Counted from the first letter of the stretch, positions 1 through 8,956 are shown. The stretch: DNA of 64,000 bases from Mesorhizobium sp. M2D.F.Ca.ET.226.01.1.1 (GCF_004022705.2 NZ_RZOY02000010.1:1-64000); one strand, 5' to 3'. The notes: generated by a model not told the origin, from the letters alone. Translations and numbers: made by a program.

Positions 1-2
1 CC

Positions 3-122
3 CGCATCGCCAGAAACATCCTTCAGGCCGCAGATGCTGACAAAGTTCCAATCAGCCACCGCATCAAGAAATGCGCCTGGAATGACGACTATCTCATCCA
101 GGCCCTAACCCATATGCGATAG
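3..122 (+). CDS. C-terminal 39 residues of an unidentified protein (5' end outside window)
   Basis: An open frame enters from the left edge and stops at TAG 120-122. The 39 residues start RIARNILQAADADK and end DYLIQALTHMR. No motif is recognisable, so no function is assigned. The frame is open from the edge and the composition (helical, charged) is plausible for a genuine C-terminus, but the fragment is short. Confidence 0.4.
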   Translation, partial: RIARNILQAADADKVPISHRIKKCAWNDDYLIQALTHMR

Positions 123-304
123 CCCTGCCCGCAAGGGGGAGATTGGCAGTTCCGCGGCTTTCGCCAATCGCCATGCACGGTTGAATCCCTCGCCCGCAGC
201 GCGTAACACTGTGGCTGGCGCGACACCGCGCAAATCCCCGAAAATCTGAACATGCCGACCGCCGCCGAAAGGCGGGCGACGCTTTATCCAACCATGAGAC
301 AGCC

Positions 305-682
305 ATGCGAACTGCATCCTGTGCCTGCGGGCAACTGAAGATTTCCTGCGACGGCGAGCCGCAACTGGTTGCGCTCTGCCATTGCCTCGACTGCCAGCGG
401 CGAACCGGCAGCACCTATGGCATCGGGGCCTTCTATGCGCGCCAGAAGGTGAAGGCCGAAGGCGACGCTAAGACCTTCAGGCGATCGTCCCACAGCGGCC
501 AAGCCGTCACCTTCCATTTCTGCCCGAACTGCGGGTCCAGCGTCTTCTGGGAGCCGGATCGCAAGCCGGACGTCATTGCCGTTGCCACGGGCTGCTTTGC
601 CGATCCGACCTTTCCGGCGCCGACACGCATCGGATGGGAGGAGCGGCGGCATGGGTGGGTTCACAATCCCGAAGCGAAATAG
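305..682 (+). CDS. GFA family (glutathione-dependent formaldehyde-activating-like) zinc protein
   Basis: The 125-residue protein has the full cysteine pattern of the GFA/CENP-V fold: CACGQL at residues 6-11, CHCLDCQRR around 26-34 and CPNCGSSVFW around 77-86. These bind two zinc ions in the family. Length matches single-domain GFA proteins. Despite the family name, most members are not proven to act on formaldehyde, so the substrate is unknown. It is a cytosolic stand-alone gene, 161 bp before the SDR gene. Confidence 0.88.
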   Translation: MRTASCACGQLKISCDGEPQLVALCHCLDCQRRTGSTYGIGAFYARQKVKAEGDAKTFRRSSHSGQAVTFHFCPNCGSSVFWEPDRKPDVIAVATGCFADPTFPAPTRIGWEERRHGWVHNPEAK

Positions 683-700
683 CCGGCGTCGATGCCGTCG

Positions 701-719
701 ATCTCCCCCGCAAGGGGAG
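701..719. repeat. Short inverted repeat CTCCCC-GGGGAG in the GFA-SDR spacer
   Basis: A small palindrome (TCTCCCCCGCAAGGGGAGA) lies 20 bp after the GFA stop codon. A similar cccgcaagggggaga motif occurs at about 127-142, so this is probably a dispersed intergenic element rather than a gene-specific site. It has no T-run and is not called as a terminator. Confidence 0.4.
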
Positions 720-843
720 AGCGACAGCTCCGCCGCATTGATCAGCCGCCGTCGTCTTGGCGCAATCCAATCCGGTTCGTGCCCTGCCCGGTCCATGCTA
801 ACAGAGGCGCCTTCATCAACAGGCGGCCTCCCCGCCTCAACGA

Positions 844-1557
844 ATGGATCGAGAGATGGCGGACAAAGTAGCTCTGGTGACGGCGGGCGGCAGCGGCATG
901 GGGGCCGCGGCGGCAAAGCGCCTGGCGGCCGACGGCTTCAAGGTCGGCGTGCTCTCCTCCTCCGGCAAGGGCGAGGCGCTGGGCAAGGAACTCGGCGGCT
1001 TCGGCGTCACCGGTTCCAACCAGTCGAACGAGGACCTGAAGCGCCTTACCGATGGCGCGCTCGAACGCTGGGGCCGCATCGACGTGCTGGTCAACAGCGC
1101 CGGCCACGGACCGCGCGCGCAGATCATCGAGATCAGCGACGAAGACTGGCACAAAGGCATCGACACCTATTTTCTCAATGCCGTGCGCCCGACCCGGCTG
1201 GTGACGCCGGTGATGCAGAAGCAGAAATCAGGGGTCATCATCAACATCTCGACCGCCTGGGCGTTCGAGCCGAGCGCGATGTTTCCGACCTCGGCCGTGG
1301 CGCGCGCCGGGCTTGCCGCCTACACCAAGATCTTCGCCGACACCTATGCCGCCGACAATATCCGCATGAACAATGTGCTGCCCGGCTGGATCGACAGCCT
1401 GCCGGCGACCGAAGAGCGCCGCCATGCTGTGCCGATGAAGCGCTACGGCACGTCGGAAGAGATCGCCGCGACGATCTCGTTCCTGGCCTCGGATGGGGCG
1501 GCCTACATCACCGGGCAGAACATCCGTGTGGATGGGGGCATCACAAGGGCGCTGTAA
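844..1557 (+). CDS. SDR-family oxidoreductase with non-canonical active site
   Basis: The Rossmann N-terminus reads VALVTAGGSGMG (residues 8-19) in place of TGxxxGxG. The NSAG motif follows at about residue 84, IRMNNVLPGWI is the usual post-active-site strand, and GQNIRVDGG closes the protein, so the fold is classical SDR and cofactor binding is likely intact. However, where YxxxK should lie (after NISTAWAFEP) the sequence reads FPTSAVARAG, with no Tyr and Arg or Ala in place of Lys. It therefore belongs to a divergent SDR branch whose chemistry cannot be assumed. ATG 844 is used; ATG 856 (MADKVALV) is an equally good start. It is an isolated gene. Confidence 0.85.
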   Translation: MDREMADKVALVTAGGSGMGAAAAKRLAADGFKVGVLSSSGKGEALGKELGGFGVTGSNQSNEDLKRLTDGALERWGRIDVLVNSAGHGPRAQIIEISDEDWHKGIDTYFLNAVRPTRLVTPVMQKQKSGVIINISTAWAFEPSAMFPTSAVARAGLAAYTKIFADTYAADNIRMNNVLPGWIDSLPATEERRHAVPMKRYGTSEEIAATISFLASDGAAYITGQNIRVDGGITRAL

Positions 1558-1580
1558 GGCACCGACGTGGCCGCCTCAGA

Positions 1581-1811
1581 TCATCCCGGCTTGCGGGAAT
1601 TGATCACCCACAGCAAGGCTATCGAGGCTACCAGGACGATCGAATTGGCGACCAAGACGTTCCAGAAGCGCGTCGGATCGTCGGCCACGGCGATCCAGTG
1701 CTTCCAGCCGCGGATCTCGCCTGTCTTGATGCCGCAGGCAATGTTGTAGATCGCCAGCGCAGCGAGCGCCGCCATCAGAACAAAGAGGTCGTTGTTCTTG
1801 TTGCGATCCAT
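1581..1811 (-). CDS. Small membrane protein with two transmembrane helices (unknown)
   Basis: The 76-residue protein has a polar start (MDRNKNND), a hydrophobic helix at about 10-27 (LFVLMAALAALAIYNIA), an amphipathic loop containing WKHWIAVADDPTRFW, and a second helix at about 52-69 (VLVANSIVLVASIALLWV) with a basic tail. I recognise no family. It converges on the SDR gene and its start faces the spacer that holds a dispersed palindrome. It is probably an inner-membrane protein. Confidence 0.6.
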   Translation of the reverse strand: MDRNKNNDLFVLMAALAALAIYNIACGIKTGEIRGWKHWIAVADDPTRFWNVLVANSIVLVASIALLWVINSRKPG

Positions 1812-1902
1812 GAGAGCGGCTTTTAACAGCGCCTGGTGAAATTTTACTTACCTTGGGTAAGGCGGCGACCGTAGCGCCGGCCGCCGCCTCACTTTCTCGT
1901 TG

Positions 1903-1949
1903 ACGCAATTCCTGACGGAAAAACCGCTCACACTTTTCCTGGAATTGCT
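1903..1949. repeat. Dispersed palindromic element, family A (copy 1)
   Basis: The arms ACGCAATTCC and GGAATTGC flank a core with GACGGAAAAACCG and ACACTTTTCC, giving an imperfect hairpin. Related copies are at 17711-17815 and, decayed, at 40079-40170. It lies just beyond the stop codon of the minus-strand SRPBCC gene. Elements of this type are common in rhizobial intergenic DNA. Confidence 0.7.
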
Positions 1950-1956
1950 CCGAGGC

Positions 1957-2400
1957 TTACTGGTTGATTTCCGGCTCGACGAGCCTGGCCAGATTGCGCA
2001 GCGATTCCTGCCAGCCGAGATAGCAGGCCTCGGCGGGGATCGCGTCCGGAATGCCGGCCTGGGTGATGTTGACCTCGGTGCCGACCGACACTTTCTTCAG
2101 GATCACGGTCACCTCGATCTGGCCCGGCAGGTTGGGATCGTCGAAGCGGTCGGTGTAGCGCAGGCGCTCGCCTGGGACGAGCTCGACGAATTCGCCGCCG
2201 AAGGCGTGGCTGCCGCCGGTGGTGAAGTTGCGGAAGGACATCTTGTAGCTGCCCCCGACCTTGCCTTCGAACTCGTGCACAGTGCAGGTGAAGCCGTTCG
2301 GCGGCAGCCACTTGGCCAGCGCATCGGCCTCGACGAACGCGCGATACACCTTCTCCGGCTTGGTCGCCAGGACGCGGTGCAGGTGGATGGTGCTCGGCAT
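1957..2400 (-). CDS. SRPBCC / AHSA1-type START-like domain protein
   Basis: The 147-residue protein starts MPSTIHLHRVLATKPEKVYRAF and has the AHSA1 hallmarks: early ALAKWLPP, FEGKVGGSYKMSF in the middle and a YLGWQESLRNLARLVE C-terminal helix that caps the hydrophobic pocket. These proteins bind hydrophobic ligands or act as stress-response factors. The ATG at 2400 is preceded by AGGGAAGGATATCGAGAC; the open frame extends upstream but without a better start. It stands alone. A second SRPBCC gene (59493) is instead paired with an ArsR regulator. Confidence 0.85.
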   Translation of the reverse strand: MPSTIHLHRVLATKPEKVYRAFVEADALAKWLPPNGFTCTVHEFEGKVGGSYKMSFRNFTTGGSHAFGGEFVELVPGERLRYTDRFDDPNLPGQIEVTVILKKVSVGTEVNITQAGIPDAIPAEACYLGWQESLRNLARLVEPEINQ

Positions 2401-2562
2401 GTCTCGATATCCTTCCCTAGTTGATCGATGCCCCAAGGACGGGCGGCCCCCAGCCGATCCGACAGAGGCTGTCGAATTTTTGCGTCGACGAGGGCCGTCC
2501 GACAAGGGCCTGACGGCGGCGCTCACGAAGTCGATCGCGATGGGCGAGGCGTGAGCGGACGA

Positions 2563-3246
2563 TCAGTCGCCATGCTCGGGTGCATGGCCGAAAATCCGTT
2601 CATAGAATGCGTCGGTGGGTTCGACCTCCTCGGCAAGATACCGGCCATTTCCGAATGAGGCCAAACAGGCGAAACTCCAGAATTCTTCCAGGCTGGCGAT
2701 TTCACCGGAAGCCGCCGGGAACTCCGCCGCGATCTTCTCGAAGATGGGATGCGGCACCGACCACGCTGTGTCGAAGGTAAGACTCAGGCTTCCATCGGCC
2801 CACTCCTCCGGCTTGGCATTGTAAGCGCCCCATTTCACACCCCAGTTGGCCAGTTGCCAGCCGTACCAGGAGGTATGGCCGGTTTCCTCATACACTTGGA
2901 TCGCATGCCTGGCTTTTTCGATGCAGTCCGGAGAACGTTCCAGCAAGCGGGCCTTGAGCTGATCGACCGAGGTAATGCCTTCCTCAACCACCCAAGAATG
3001 ATTCATCATCTCCTCAATGGTCGCCGGGCCAAAGTCGCTCAGCTCGCCCCGCCCCAGTAGAACAAGGCCATTGTGCACCTCGGTGCTGGACGAGGTGTCC
3101 TTCAGAACGGAAGGCTGCGGCACGACGGCGTTGAAGTCGATCAGCAGAAAACCATTCTCGTCACGGGCGCAGAAGCGACTGGCCAGAGTCTCGAGCGCCT
3201 GGGGGGACCCGCACAATGTGACGCGATGTGTGACATCGTTGGCCAT
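2563..3246 (-). CDS. Api92-like ferredoxin-fold domain protein (DUF1281/YubB type)
   Basis: The 227-residue cytosolic protein contains WYGWQLANWGVKWGAYNA at about residues 125-142. This WGVKW signature marks the domain found in phage Api92-like and plasmid YubB proteins. The N-terminus (VTLCGSPQALETLASRF... DFNAVVPQP) also fits that family. Function is unknown; relatives are carried by phages, plasmids and genomic islands. It is a single gene followed by a long AT-rich spacer on its 5' side. Confidence 0.65.
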   Translation of the reverse strand: MANDVTHRVTLCGSPQALETLASRFCARDENGFLLIDFNAVVPQPSVLKDTSSSTEVHNGLVLLGRGELSDFGPATIEEMMNHSWVVEEGITSVDQLKARLLERSPDCIEKARHAIQVYEETGHTSWYGWQLANWGVKWGAYNAKPEEWADGSLSLTFDTAWSVPHPIFEKIAAEFPAASGEIASLEEFWSFACLASFGNGRYLAEEVEPTDAFYERIFGHAPEHGD

Positions 3247-3612
3247 ACTGTCCGTTCGGTTGATCGCTTTTCTATTGCAACCGAAATAGCATTCCTAATC
3301 GAATGTCCACCCGTCGCGCCTGCGGCGACTCAGCCCCTCGCTCACGACGCGCTGCCGCGCTGGTCGATTGCAGCCACTCTCCGCATCTTGCCCAATATTT
3401 CAGCATGAGCCCCGCAATATTGAGTAAAATTGAGTAGTTCGAGGTGTAATTATCGCGCTTAAATTGTATTAGAAACCCCTTGTTATGCTATTTCCAATCA
3501 TTAATCGATGAGCGGTAATTTTTTATCTGTACTGCAACCCGAATCCTTGGAACCATAGGCCGGCTTGCAGGTTGGCCTGAAAAATCAGCCGCCACCAAGA
3601 AAGGAGTGTCCG
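3247..3612. other. AT-rich intergenic region upstream of the GH16 gene
   Basis: This 366-bp spacer has no convincing coding frame. Bases from about 3415 to 3540 are strikingly AT-rich for this genome (runs such as taaaattgagtag and ggtaattttttatc). It probably carries the promoters for the divergent Api92-like gene and the secreted glycanase. The glycanase ribosome site AAGAAAGGAGTG lies at its right end. Confidence 0.5.
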
Positions 3613-5061
3613 ATGAGCTTCGTCGTCAACGCGATAGGCGTTCCTCTTTATTACAGCGGTGCTTCCAATCATTGGTTTTCGGCAACGTCCGGACCGACAT
3701 TCAACGGCAGCAGCGGCAACGACTCCATCTGGGCCTCTAGCGGCGTCAACGTCACCATGTATGGCGGCCAGGGCGACGACATCTATTATCTCTATTCGGC
3801 GGGCAACAAGGTGGTCGAGTACGCTGGGCAGGGCGTCGACACCATCAACACATGGATGAGCTACACGCTGCCGAACAATGTCGAGAACCTCGTCGTCACC
3901 AACGCTCACAACTATGCCTTCGGCAATGCGCTGGACAACATCATCACCGCCACGGCGGGCGGCCAGACGATCGACGGCGGGGCGGGCAACGATGTCCTGA
4001 TCGACGGCGGCGGTGGCGCCGATGTTTTCATCATCGCCAAGGGCAATGGCAGCGACTCGATCCTCAATTTTGCCTCGAATGATGCCGTGCGGCTCGATGG
4101 CTACGGCTTCACTTCGTTCGCCGCCGTCCACGACAGCATGATCCAGGCGGGACCGAATGTGGTGCTGAACCTCGGATCGGGCGAAATCCTCGAATTCAAG
4201 AACACCACGATCGACAAACTGCAGCCCAACAATTTCCAGTTGCCGATCGACAAGTCCGGCATGACGCTGTCCTTCAGCGACGAGTTCAACACGCTGAACC
4301 TGCACAGCAGCCAGGGCGGCACCTGGGACACCAATTTCTGGTGGGGCGCGGCGAACGGCAGCACGCTGGTCCGGAACAACGAGCTGCAATGGTATATCGA
4401 CGCCAATTACGCCCCGACCAGCTCGGTGCATCCGTTCAGCATCGACAATGGCGTGCTCACCATCACCGCGGCGCAGGCATCGGCCGACATCAAGCCGCTG
4501 ATCAACAATTACGAATACACCTCCGGCTTGCTCACCACGCATGACTCGTTCTCGCAGACCTACGGCTATTTCGAAATGCGCGCCGACCTGCCGGAAAACG
4601 CCGGCGCATGGCCGGCCTTCTGGCTGCTGCCGGAAGACGGCTCCTGGCCGCCGGAGCTCGACGTGATGGAAATGTATGGCCAGAAGCCGAATTCACTGCT
4701 GATGACCGCGCATACCAACCAGACGGGCCAGCACACGACGGTCGGGTCCACGGTGAACGTCATGGACACCGCCGGCTTCCACACCTATGGCCTGCTGTGG
4801 ACGCCGGACAAGCTGATCTGGACCTATGACGGCGTGCAGGTCGCGGCGGCGGCGACGCCGTCCGACATGAACAAGCCGATGTACATGCTTGTCGATCTCG
4901 CGGTGGGCGGCCAGGCGGGCGCGCCGCCGGACCATCTGGCGACACCGGCGCAGATGAAGATCGACTACATCCACGCCTATACGCTGAACGATCTGCCAAG
5001 CCAGGCGGCGGCGCTGACCAGCCACACCGCAAGCAGCACGACAGGCGAGCATACGGTCTGA
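3613..5061 (+). CDS. Secreted RTX-type GH16 beta-glucanase/glycanase (ExsH/Ply-like)
   Basis: The 482-residue protein has calcium-binding RTX repeats near its N-terminus (YGGQGDDIY at about residue 54; DGGAGNDVLIDGGGGADVF at about 121-139) and a C-terminal GH16 domain. The catalytic signature ELDVME is at residues 348-353, with the nucleophile Glu348 and acid/base Glu353 separated by Asp350. There is no N-terminal signal peptide, as expected for type I secretion. The ABC ATPase and adaptor genes directly downstream would export it. Known relatives (ExsH, PlyA/PlyB with PrsDE) cleave acidic exopolysaccharide or beta-1,3/1,4-glucans. ATG 3613 is preferred over an upstream frame because AAGGAGTG sits 5 bp before it. 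Its TGA is supplied by the repeat that follows. Confidence 0.9.
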   Translation: MSFVVNAIGVPLYYSGASNHWFSATSGPTFNGSSGNDSIWASSGVNVTMYGGQGDDIYYLYSAGNKVVEYAGQGVDTINTWMSYTLPNNVENLVVTNAHNYAFGNALDNIITATAGGQTIDGGAGNDVLIDGGGGADVFIIAKGNGSDSILNFASNDAVRLDGYGFTSFAAVHDSMIQAGPNVVLNLGSGEILEFKNTTIDKLQPNNFQLPIDKSGMTLSFSDEFNTLNLHSSQGGTWDTNFWWGAANGSTLVRNNELQWYIDANYAPTSSVHPFSIDNGVLTITAAQASADIKPLINNYEYTSGLLTTHDSFSQTYGYFEMRADLPENAGAWPAFWLLPEDGSWPPELDVMEMYGQKPNSLLMTAHTNQTGQHTTVGSTVNVMDTAGFHTYGLLWTPDKLIWTYDGVQVAAAATPSDMNKPMYMLVDLAVGGQAGAPPDHLATPAQMKIDYIHAYTLNDLPSQAAALTSHTASSTTGEHTV

Positions 5062-5161
5062 AGCGAGGGCGGTCTTTCGGATCGCGCGCTTCAGATTTCT
5101 GATTTTGCGCATGTCTTTCCTTCTCGAAACCGGTTCCCGGTTTCCCGAGGGACATGCTTCA
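5059..5161. repeat. Dispersed palindromic element, family B (copy 1)
   Basis: The element begins TGAAGC and ends GCTTCA, with internal GATTTTGCGCATGTCTTT and CGAAACCGGTTCCCGGTTT. It matches copies at 52601-52706 and 63264-63369. Its first three bases are the stop codon of the glycanase gene. It separates the glycanase from the transporter genes and could act as a transcript-processing or attenuating hairpin; that role is inference. Confidence 0.75.
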
Positions 5162-5198
5162 GGCGATCGGCCCATGGGCTTCGACAGGGAGTGCGGGA

Positions 5199-6932
5199 AT
5201 GGCTGGACAGTCGGGATTGCGGCCGGTCTTGCGTCGCGCCATCGCCGATGTCGGCCTGTTCTCGCTGCTGATCAACCTGCTGCTGCTGGTGATCCCGCTT
5301 TACCTGCTGCAGGTCTATGACCGCGTCCTGCCCTCCTCCAGCGTCGAGACGCTCGCCTATTTGTCGATTATCGCGGTCGCGGCGCTTGGCTTCCTTGGCT
5401 TGCTCGACGCCATCCGCGCGGTCTACACGCAGCGCATCGCCGCGACGGTCAACGACAGGCTGGGCGCAAGGATGTTCGCCGCTTCGCTCGGCGCCAAAAG
5501 CGCGCCGTCGCCGCTCGCCGACCTTGCCGCGGTCTGCGCCTTCATCCGCTCGCGCGGCGTTGCGGTGCTGTTCGACCTGCCCTTCGCGCCGGTCTTCCTC
5601 GGCCTGCTCTATCTGATCCACCCGGTGCTGTTCTGGGTGACGCTCGGCGGCGCGGCGCTGCTGGTCGTGCTGGTTGCGGCCAACCAGCTTGCCATCGGCG
5701 CGAACGATGCGCTTTCGGCGGAGCGTTCGGCTCTGGCCAGCCGGGCCGAGCAGGCCTTTTCCCGCAACGCCGAGACGCTGCGCGCCATGGGCATGGTGGA
5801 AAACGCCGCGCGCGCATGGGGACGGCATGTGGCGGAGGCGCTCGTCCTGCATGACCGTTCGGCCAGCGCCAATGCGATCTTCAGCGGCGCCTCGCGGGCG
5901 CTGCGCATGATGCTGCAGCTCGCGATCCTCGGCACCGGCGCCTGGCTGGTGCTGAAGGGTGAGATGACGGCCGGCATGATCTTCGCCTCCTCGCTGGTGT
6001 CGTCCCGCGCGCTGCAGCCGCTCGACCAGCTGATCGGCTCGTGGCGGCAGCTCGGCGAGGCCAGGCGCGCCTGGTCGCGGCTGGGAACCGCGCTCGCGGC
6101 GCAGCCGGCAGAGGCAAGCAAGCTCATACTGCCCGACCCGACCGGCGCGATTGCCGCGCAGGATCTCTTCTTCATCGCGCCGAACGCCGGCTTCGGCGCC
6201 GAGCCCATCCTCAAGCGGCTGAGCTTTGCTATTCAGCCCGGCGAAGCGGTGGCAATCGTCGGCCCGAGCGGCGCCGGCAAATCGACGCTGGCGCGGCTGC
6301 TCGTCGGGGCCGCGCAGCCGAGCGGCGGCTCGGTCAGGATCGATGGCGCCGAGCTCAGGACCTGGGACGAGAACCAGCTTGGCCGGCATATCGGCTATCT
6401 GGCGCAGGAAGTGGAGCTTTTCCCGGGCTCGGTCGCCGACAATGTCGCCCGCTTCGACGCGCGGGCCGACGACGCGGCGATCGTCGAGGCGGCAAAACGC
6501 GCCGAGGCGCATGAGCTGATCCTTTCGCTGCGCGACGGCTACCAGACGATGGTCGCCGGGACGCTGTCGGGCGGCGAGCGGCAGCGGATCGGGCTGGCGC
6601 GCGCCTTTTACGGCAATCCGCGCATCCTGGTGCTGGATGAGCCCAGCACGCATCTCGACGGCGCCGGCGAAACCGCGCTCGAAGCGGTGCTGGCGGCCGC
6701 GCGCGCGGCGGGCGTCACCACGATCGTGATCACCCATCGGCCCTCGATTGCCGCCGCCTGCGACCGCGTGATGGTTCTGCGCGGCGGCGTCATCGAGGCA
6801 TTCGGACCGAGCGCCGAGGTGCTGCGCCAGTCGACTGTCGACAAGGGCAGAGGCGCGCGGCAGAACACGGTGGTCACCGGCTCGTTCGTGCCGACCATCC
6901 GCGCCTCGCAAAATATCCGCCACGGGTCGTAG
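5199..6932 (+). CDS. Type I secretion system permease/ATPase (PrsD/PrtD-like)
   Basis: The 577-residue protein is a fused half-transporter. The N-terminal part has hydrophobic helices (LFSLLINLLLLVIPLYLLQVYDRVLPS and following). The ATPase half has Walker A GPSGAGKST, signature LSGGERQR, Walker B ILVLDEPS and the H-loop ITHRP. The LLQVYDRVLPSSSVETL segment is characteristic of the PrtD branch that exports RTX proteases and glycanases. The start at ATG 5199 is preceded by AGGGAGTGCGGGA; an upstream in-frame ATG at 5154 lies inside the repeat. It works with the HlyD-type adaptor 3 bp downstream and an outer-membrane TolC-type protein that is not in this window. Confidence 0.93.
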   Translation: MAGQSGLRPVLRRAIADVGLFSLLINLLLLVIPLYLLQVYDRVLPSSSVETLAYLSIIAVAALGFLGLLDAIRAVYTQRIAATVNDRLGARMFAASLGAKSAPSPLADLAAVCAFIRSRGVAVLFDLPFAPVFLGLLYLIHPVLFWVTLGGAALLVVLVAANQLAIGANDALSAERSALASRAEQAFSRNAETLRAMGMVENAARAWGRHVAEALVLHDRSASANAIFSGASRALRMMLQLAILGTGAWLVLKGEMTAGMIFASSLVSSRALQPLDQLIGSWRQLGEARRAWSRLGTALAAQPAEASKLILPDPTGAIAAQDLFFIAPNAGFGAEPILKRLSFAIQPGEAVAIVGPSGAGKSTLARLLVGAAQPSGGSVRIDGAELRTWDENQLGRHIGYLAQEVELFPGSVADNVARFDARADDAAIVEAAKRAEAHELILSLRDGYQTMVAGTLSGGERQRIGLARAFYGNPRILVLDEPSTHLDGAGETALEAVLAAARAAGVTTIVITHRPSIAAACDRVMVLRGGVIEAFGPSAEVLRQSTVDKGRGARQNTVVTGSFVPTIRASQNIRHGS

Positions 6933-6935
6933 ACG

Positions 6936-8252
6936 ATGTCACAGAGCCTCGCCTTCGACGACCGGCCGCGCACCGACTTCCGCCGCACCGCCTTCGCCGG
7001 CTACGCGGCGATCGCGCTTCTCATCGGCGGCTTCGGCTATTGGGCGGCGAGCGCGCCGCTAGCCGGCGCGGTCATCACGCAAGGCACGATCGCGGCGACC
7101 GGCGGCAACATCCTGATCCAGCATCGCGAGGGCGGCATCATCAGGCAGCTGCTGGCGCATGAGGGCGACCGCGTGCGCGAGGGACAGGAGCTGATCCTGC
7201 TCGACCGGACCGCGCCGGAGGCCGATCTCAACCGGCTGAGGAGGCAGTGGATCGCGCTCAAGGCAAGTGCGGCCCGGCTGGAGGCCGAGCGCGACGGGCT
7301 GGACAGGCTGGCGCCGATCGCCGAGCCAGCCCCCGCGCCATTCGAGCAGGATTTCGAGAAGCTGATCCGTGAACAACAGAAGGAGTTCGACGCCAGGCTT
7401 GCGCGCTTCCGCTCGGAGCAGTCGATCCTGGCGCAGCGCGTGGCCATGCACCGCGAGTCGGTGAAAGGCCTGAACGCGCAAAAACTTGCCATCGAGCAGC
7501 AGGCCGAGGTGGTGAAGAAGGAGCTCGGCATCAAGACCGATCTTCTGGGCAAGGGCCTCACCAACCGCACCGAATATTCGCAGCTGTTGCGCTCGGAGGC
7601 CGACCTCGTCGGCCAGGCCGGCGCGCTGGAATCGTACCTCGCCTCGGCCAACACGCAGATTGTCGAGGCCGAGGCGCAGATCGAGCGCGCCACCACGCAA
7701 CGCGTCGAGGAGGCGCTGACCAAGCTCGACGACGTGCGCACCAACCTCGCCGACATCGAGGAGCAGATGCGCGCGGCGCAAGCGGTGCTGAAGCGCACGA
7801 CCATCACCGCGCCAGCGGCGGGCATCGTCGTGTCCTCGATCTATAATTCGCAAGGCAGCGTGGTCGCGCCCGGCGAGAAGATCATGGAGATCCTGCCTAC
7901 GTCATCCGGTCTGGTGGTGGACGCCAAGCTCAGGCCAAAGGACATCGACGCGGTGCATGTCGGCCAGAAGGCGAAGCTCAGGCTCTCCGCGCTCAACACG
8001 CGCCTGACACCGGAAGTCCCGGCCACGGTAAGCGAGATCTCCGCCGACCGGCTGATCGACGAGGCCACGCACGAACCCTATTTCCGCGCCAGGCTGAAGA
8101 TCGCCGATCCCCTGCCCGCCAGCGTGAAGGCCGAACAGCTCTATCCCGGCACCCCGGTCGACGCCTTCATCAGCACCGGCGACCGGACGTTCTTCGAGTA
8201 TCTGGTCCGCCCGATGATGGATTCGTTCGCGAGGGCATTCCGGGAGCGGTAG
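6936..8252 (+). CDS. HlyD-family type I secretion periplasmic adaptor (PrsE-like)
   Basis: The 438-residue adaptor has a cytoplasmic N-terminus, one membrane helix at about 23-45 (GYAAIALLIGGFGYWAASAPL), a lipoyl-like half-motif (GGIIRQLLAHEGDRVREGQELILLD), a long coiled-coil hairpin (about 90-280), a second lipoyl half (ITAPAAGIVVSSIYNSQGSVVAPGEKI) and a beta-barrel end. It links the inner-membrane ABC protein to an outer-membrane channel. It begins 3 bp after the ATPase stop codon, so the two are translated as a unit. The nearest cargo is the GH16 glycanase. Confidence 0.93.
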   Translation: MSQSLAFDDRPRTDFRRTAFAGYAAIALLIGGFGYWAASAPLAGAVITQGTIAATGGNILIQHREGGIIRQLLAHEGDRVREGQELILLDRTAPEADLNRLRRQWIALKASAARLEAERDGLDRLAPIAEPAPAPFEQDFEKLIREQQKEFDARLARFRSEQSILAQRVAMHRESVKGLNAQKLAIEQQAEVVKKELGIKTDLLGKGLTNRTEYSQLLRSEADLVGQAGALESYLASANTQIVEAEAQIERATTQRVEEALTKLDDVRTNLADIEEQMRAAQAVLKRTTITAPAAGIVVSSIYNSQGSVVAPGEKIMEILPTSSGLVVDAKLRPKDIDAVHVGQKAKLRLSALNTRLTPEVPATVSEISADRLIDEATHEPYFRARLKIADPLPASVKAEQLYPGTPVDAFISTGDRTFFEYLVRPMMDSFARAFRER

Positions 8253-8396
8253 GGGCTGCGTTTCAGCTTCCGCGACCCAACCAATGGAACGCCTCGATCC
8301 TTCGCCTTGAATGGGCTGGCGATCAGCCATCCGGAAACCGCTCGTGGACGTCGACTGTTCGCTGATCTCGGCCGTCCGCTCGGCGGCGGCAGTGTC

Positions 8397-8738
8397 TCAG
8401 TTTGAATTTGTCGGGAACAACACGATAGATCGGTGGCCGTGGCCAACATGCAGGCGACCGGTAGAGTGGTTCAGCCTCAAATGGTACAAATGAGGCACCG
8501 ACATTCCCTCCGGAAGCGCACCAGCGCGCTTCATTTGCTCAAGCTCGGCCATAGCCTTTTGAAGGACCTTCTCGATTTCGGAGGTGCGGCGGCTACGCTC
8601 GGCGAACAGGGATCGTTCAAGCAACTCCGGGCGGCGACTGGCCACGGCTGCGAACAATACTCTGAGGTGGTCATAGGACCGGCCATCGAGCCGCTCCAAC
8701 GCAGCAACAAACGGCTCAAGTAAGCGGTGCCGCCTCAT
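8397..8738 (-). CDS. Unrecognised basic protein, 113 residues
   Basis: An open frame starting MRRHRLLEPFVAALERL carries a predicted long helix (residues ~10-85, rich in Arg, Glu and Leu) and a C-terminal segment HLYHLRLNHSTGRLHVGHGHRSI rich in His. An alternative start at 8804 adds 22 residues. AAGAGGGGT just before ATG 8738 may serve as a ribosome site. No family is recognised. The neighbouring sequence is sparse and the coding call is moderate to weak. Confidence 0.4.
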   Translation of the reverse strand: MRRHRLLEPFVAALERLDGRSYDHLRVLFAAVASRRPELLERSLFAERSRRTSEIEKVLQKAMAELEQMKRAGALPEGMSVPHLYHLRLNHSTGRLHVGHGHRSIVLFPTNSN

Positions 8739-8956
8739 ACCCCTCTTGCGCTCTTTCTCATACGGCCCCGGCTGCGCAGGCTTCGCAGCGGATCGAAGCG
8801 CCATCGCGCGCAGCCACTATCCCGCCGGCAGAGATATAATACCGCGATTTCCACGGCAATTTCGACGCCCGCTACAACGCTGGCTCCCCCGATCATAAGC
8901 GACAAGTCCTCCATCGACGACGCGAAATGGTCGCGCCGCAAAGGATGGAGATTACG

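Noticed and set aside
5091..6923. 610-residue open frame antisense to the secretion ATPase
   Set aside because: It overlaps the complete Walker A, signature and Walker B motifs of the real gene and has no recognisable domain.
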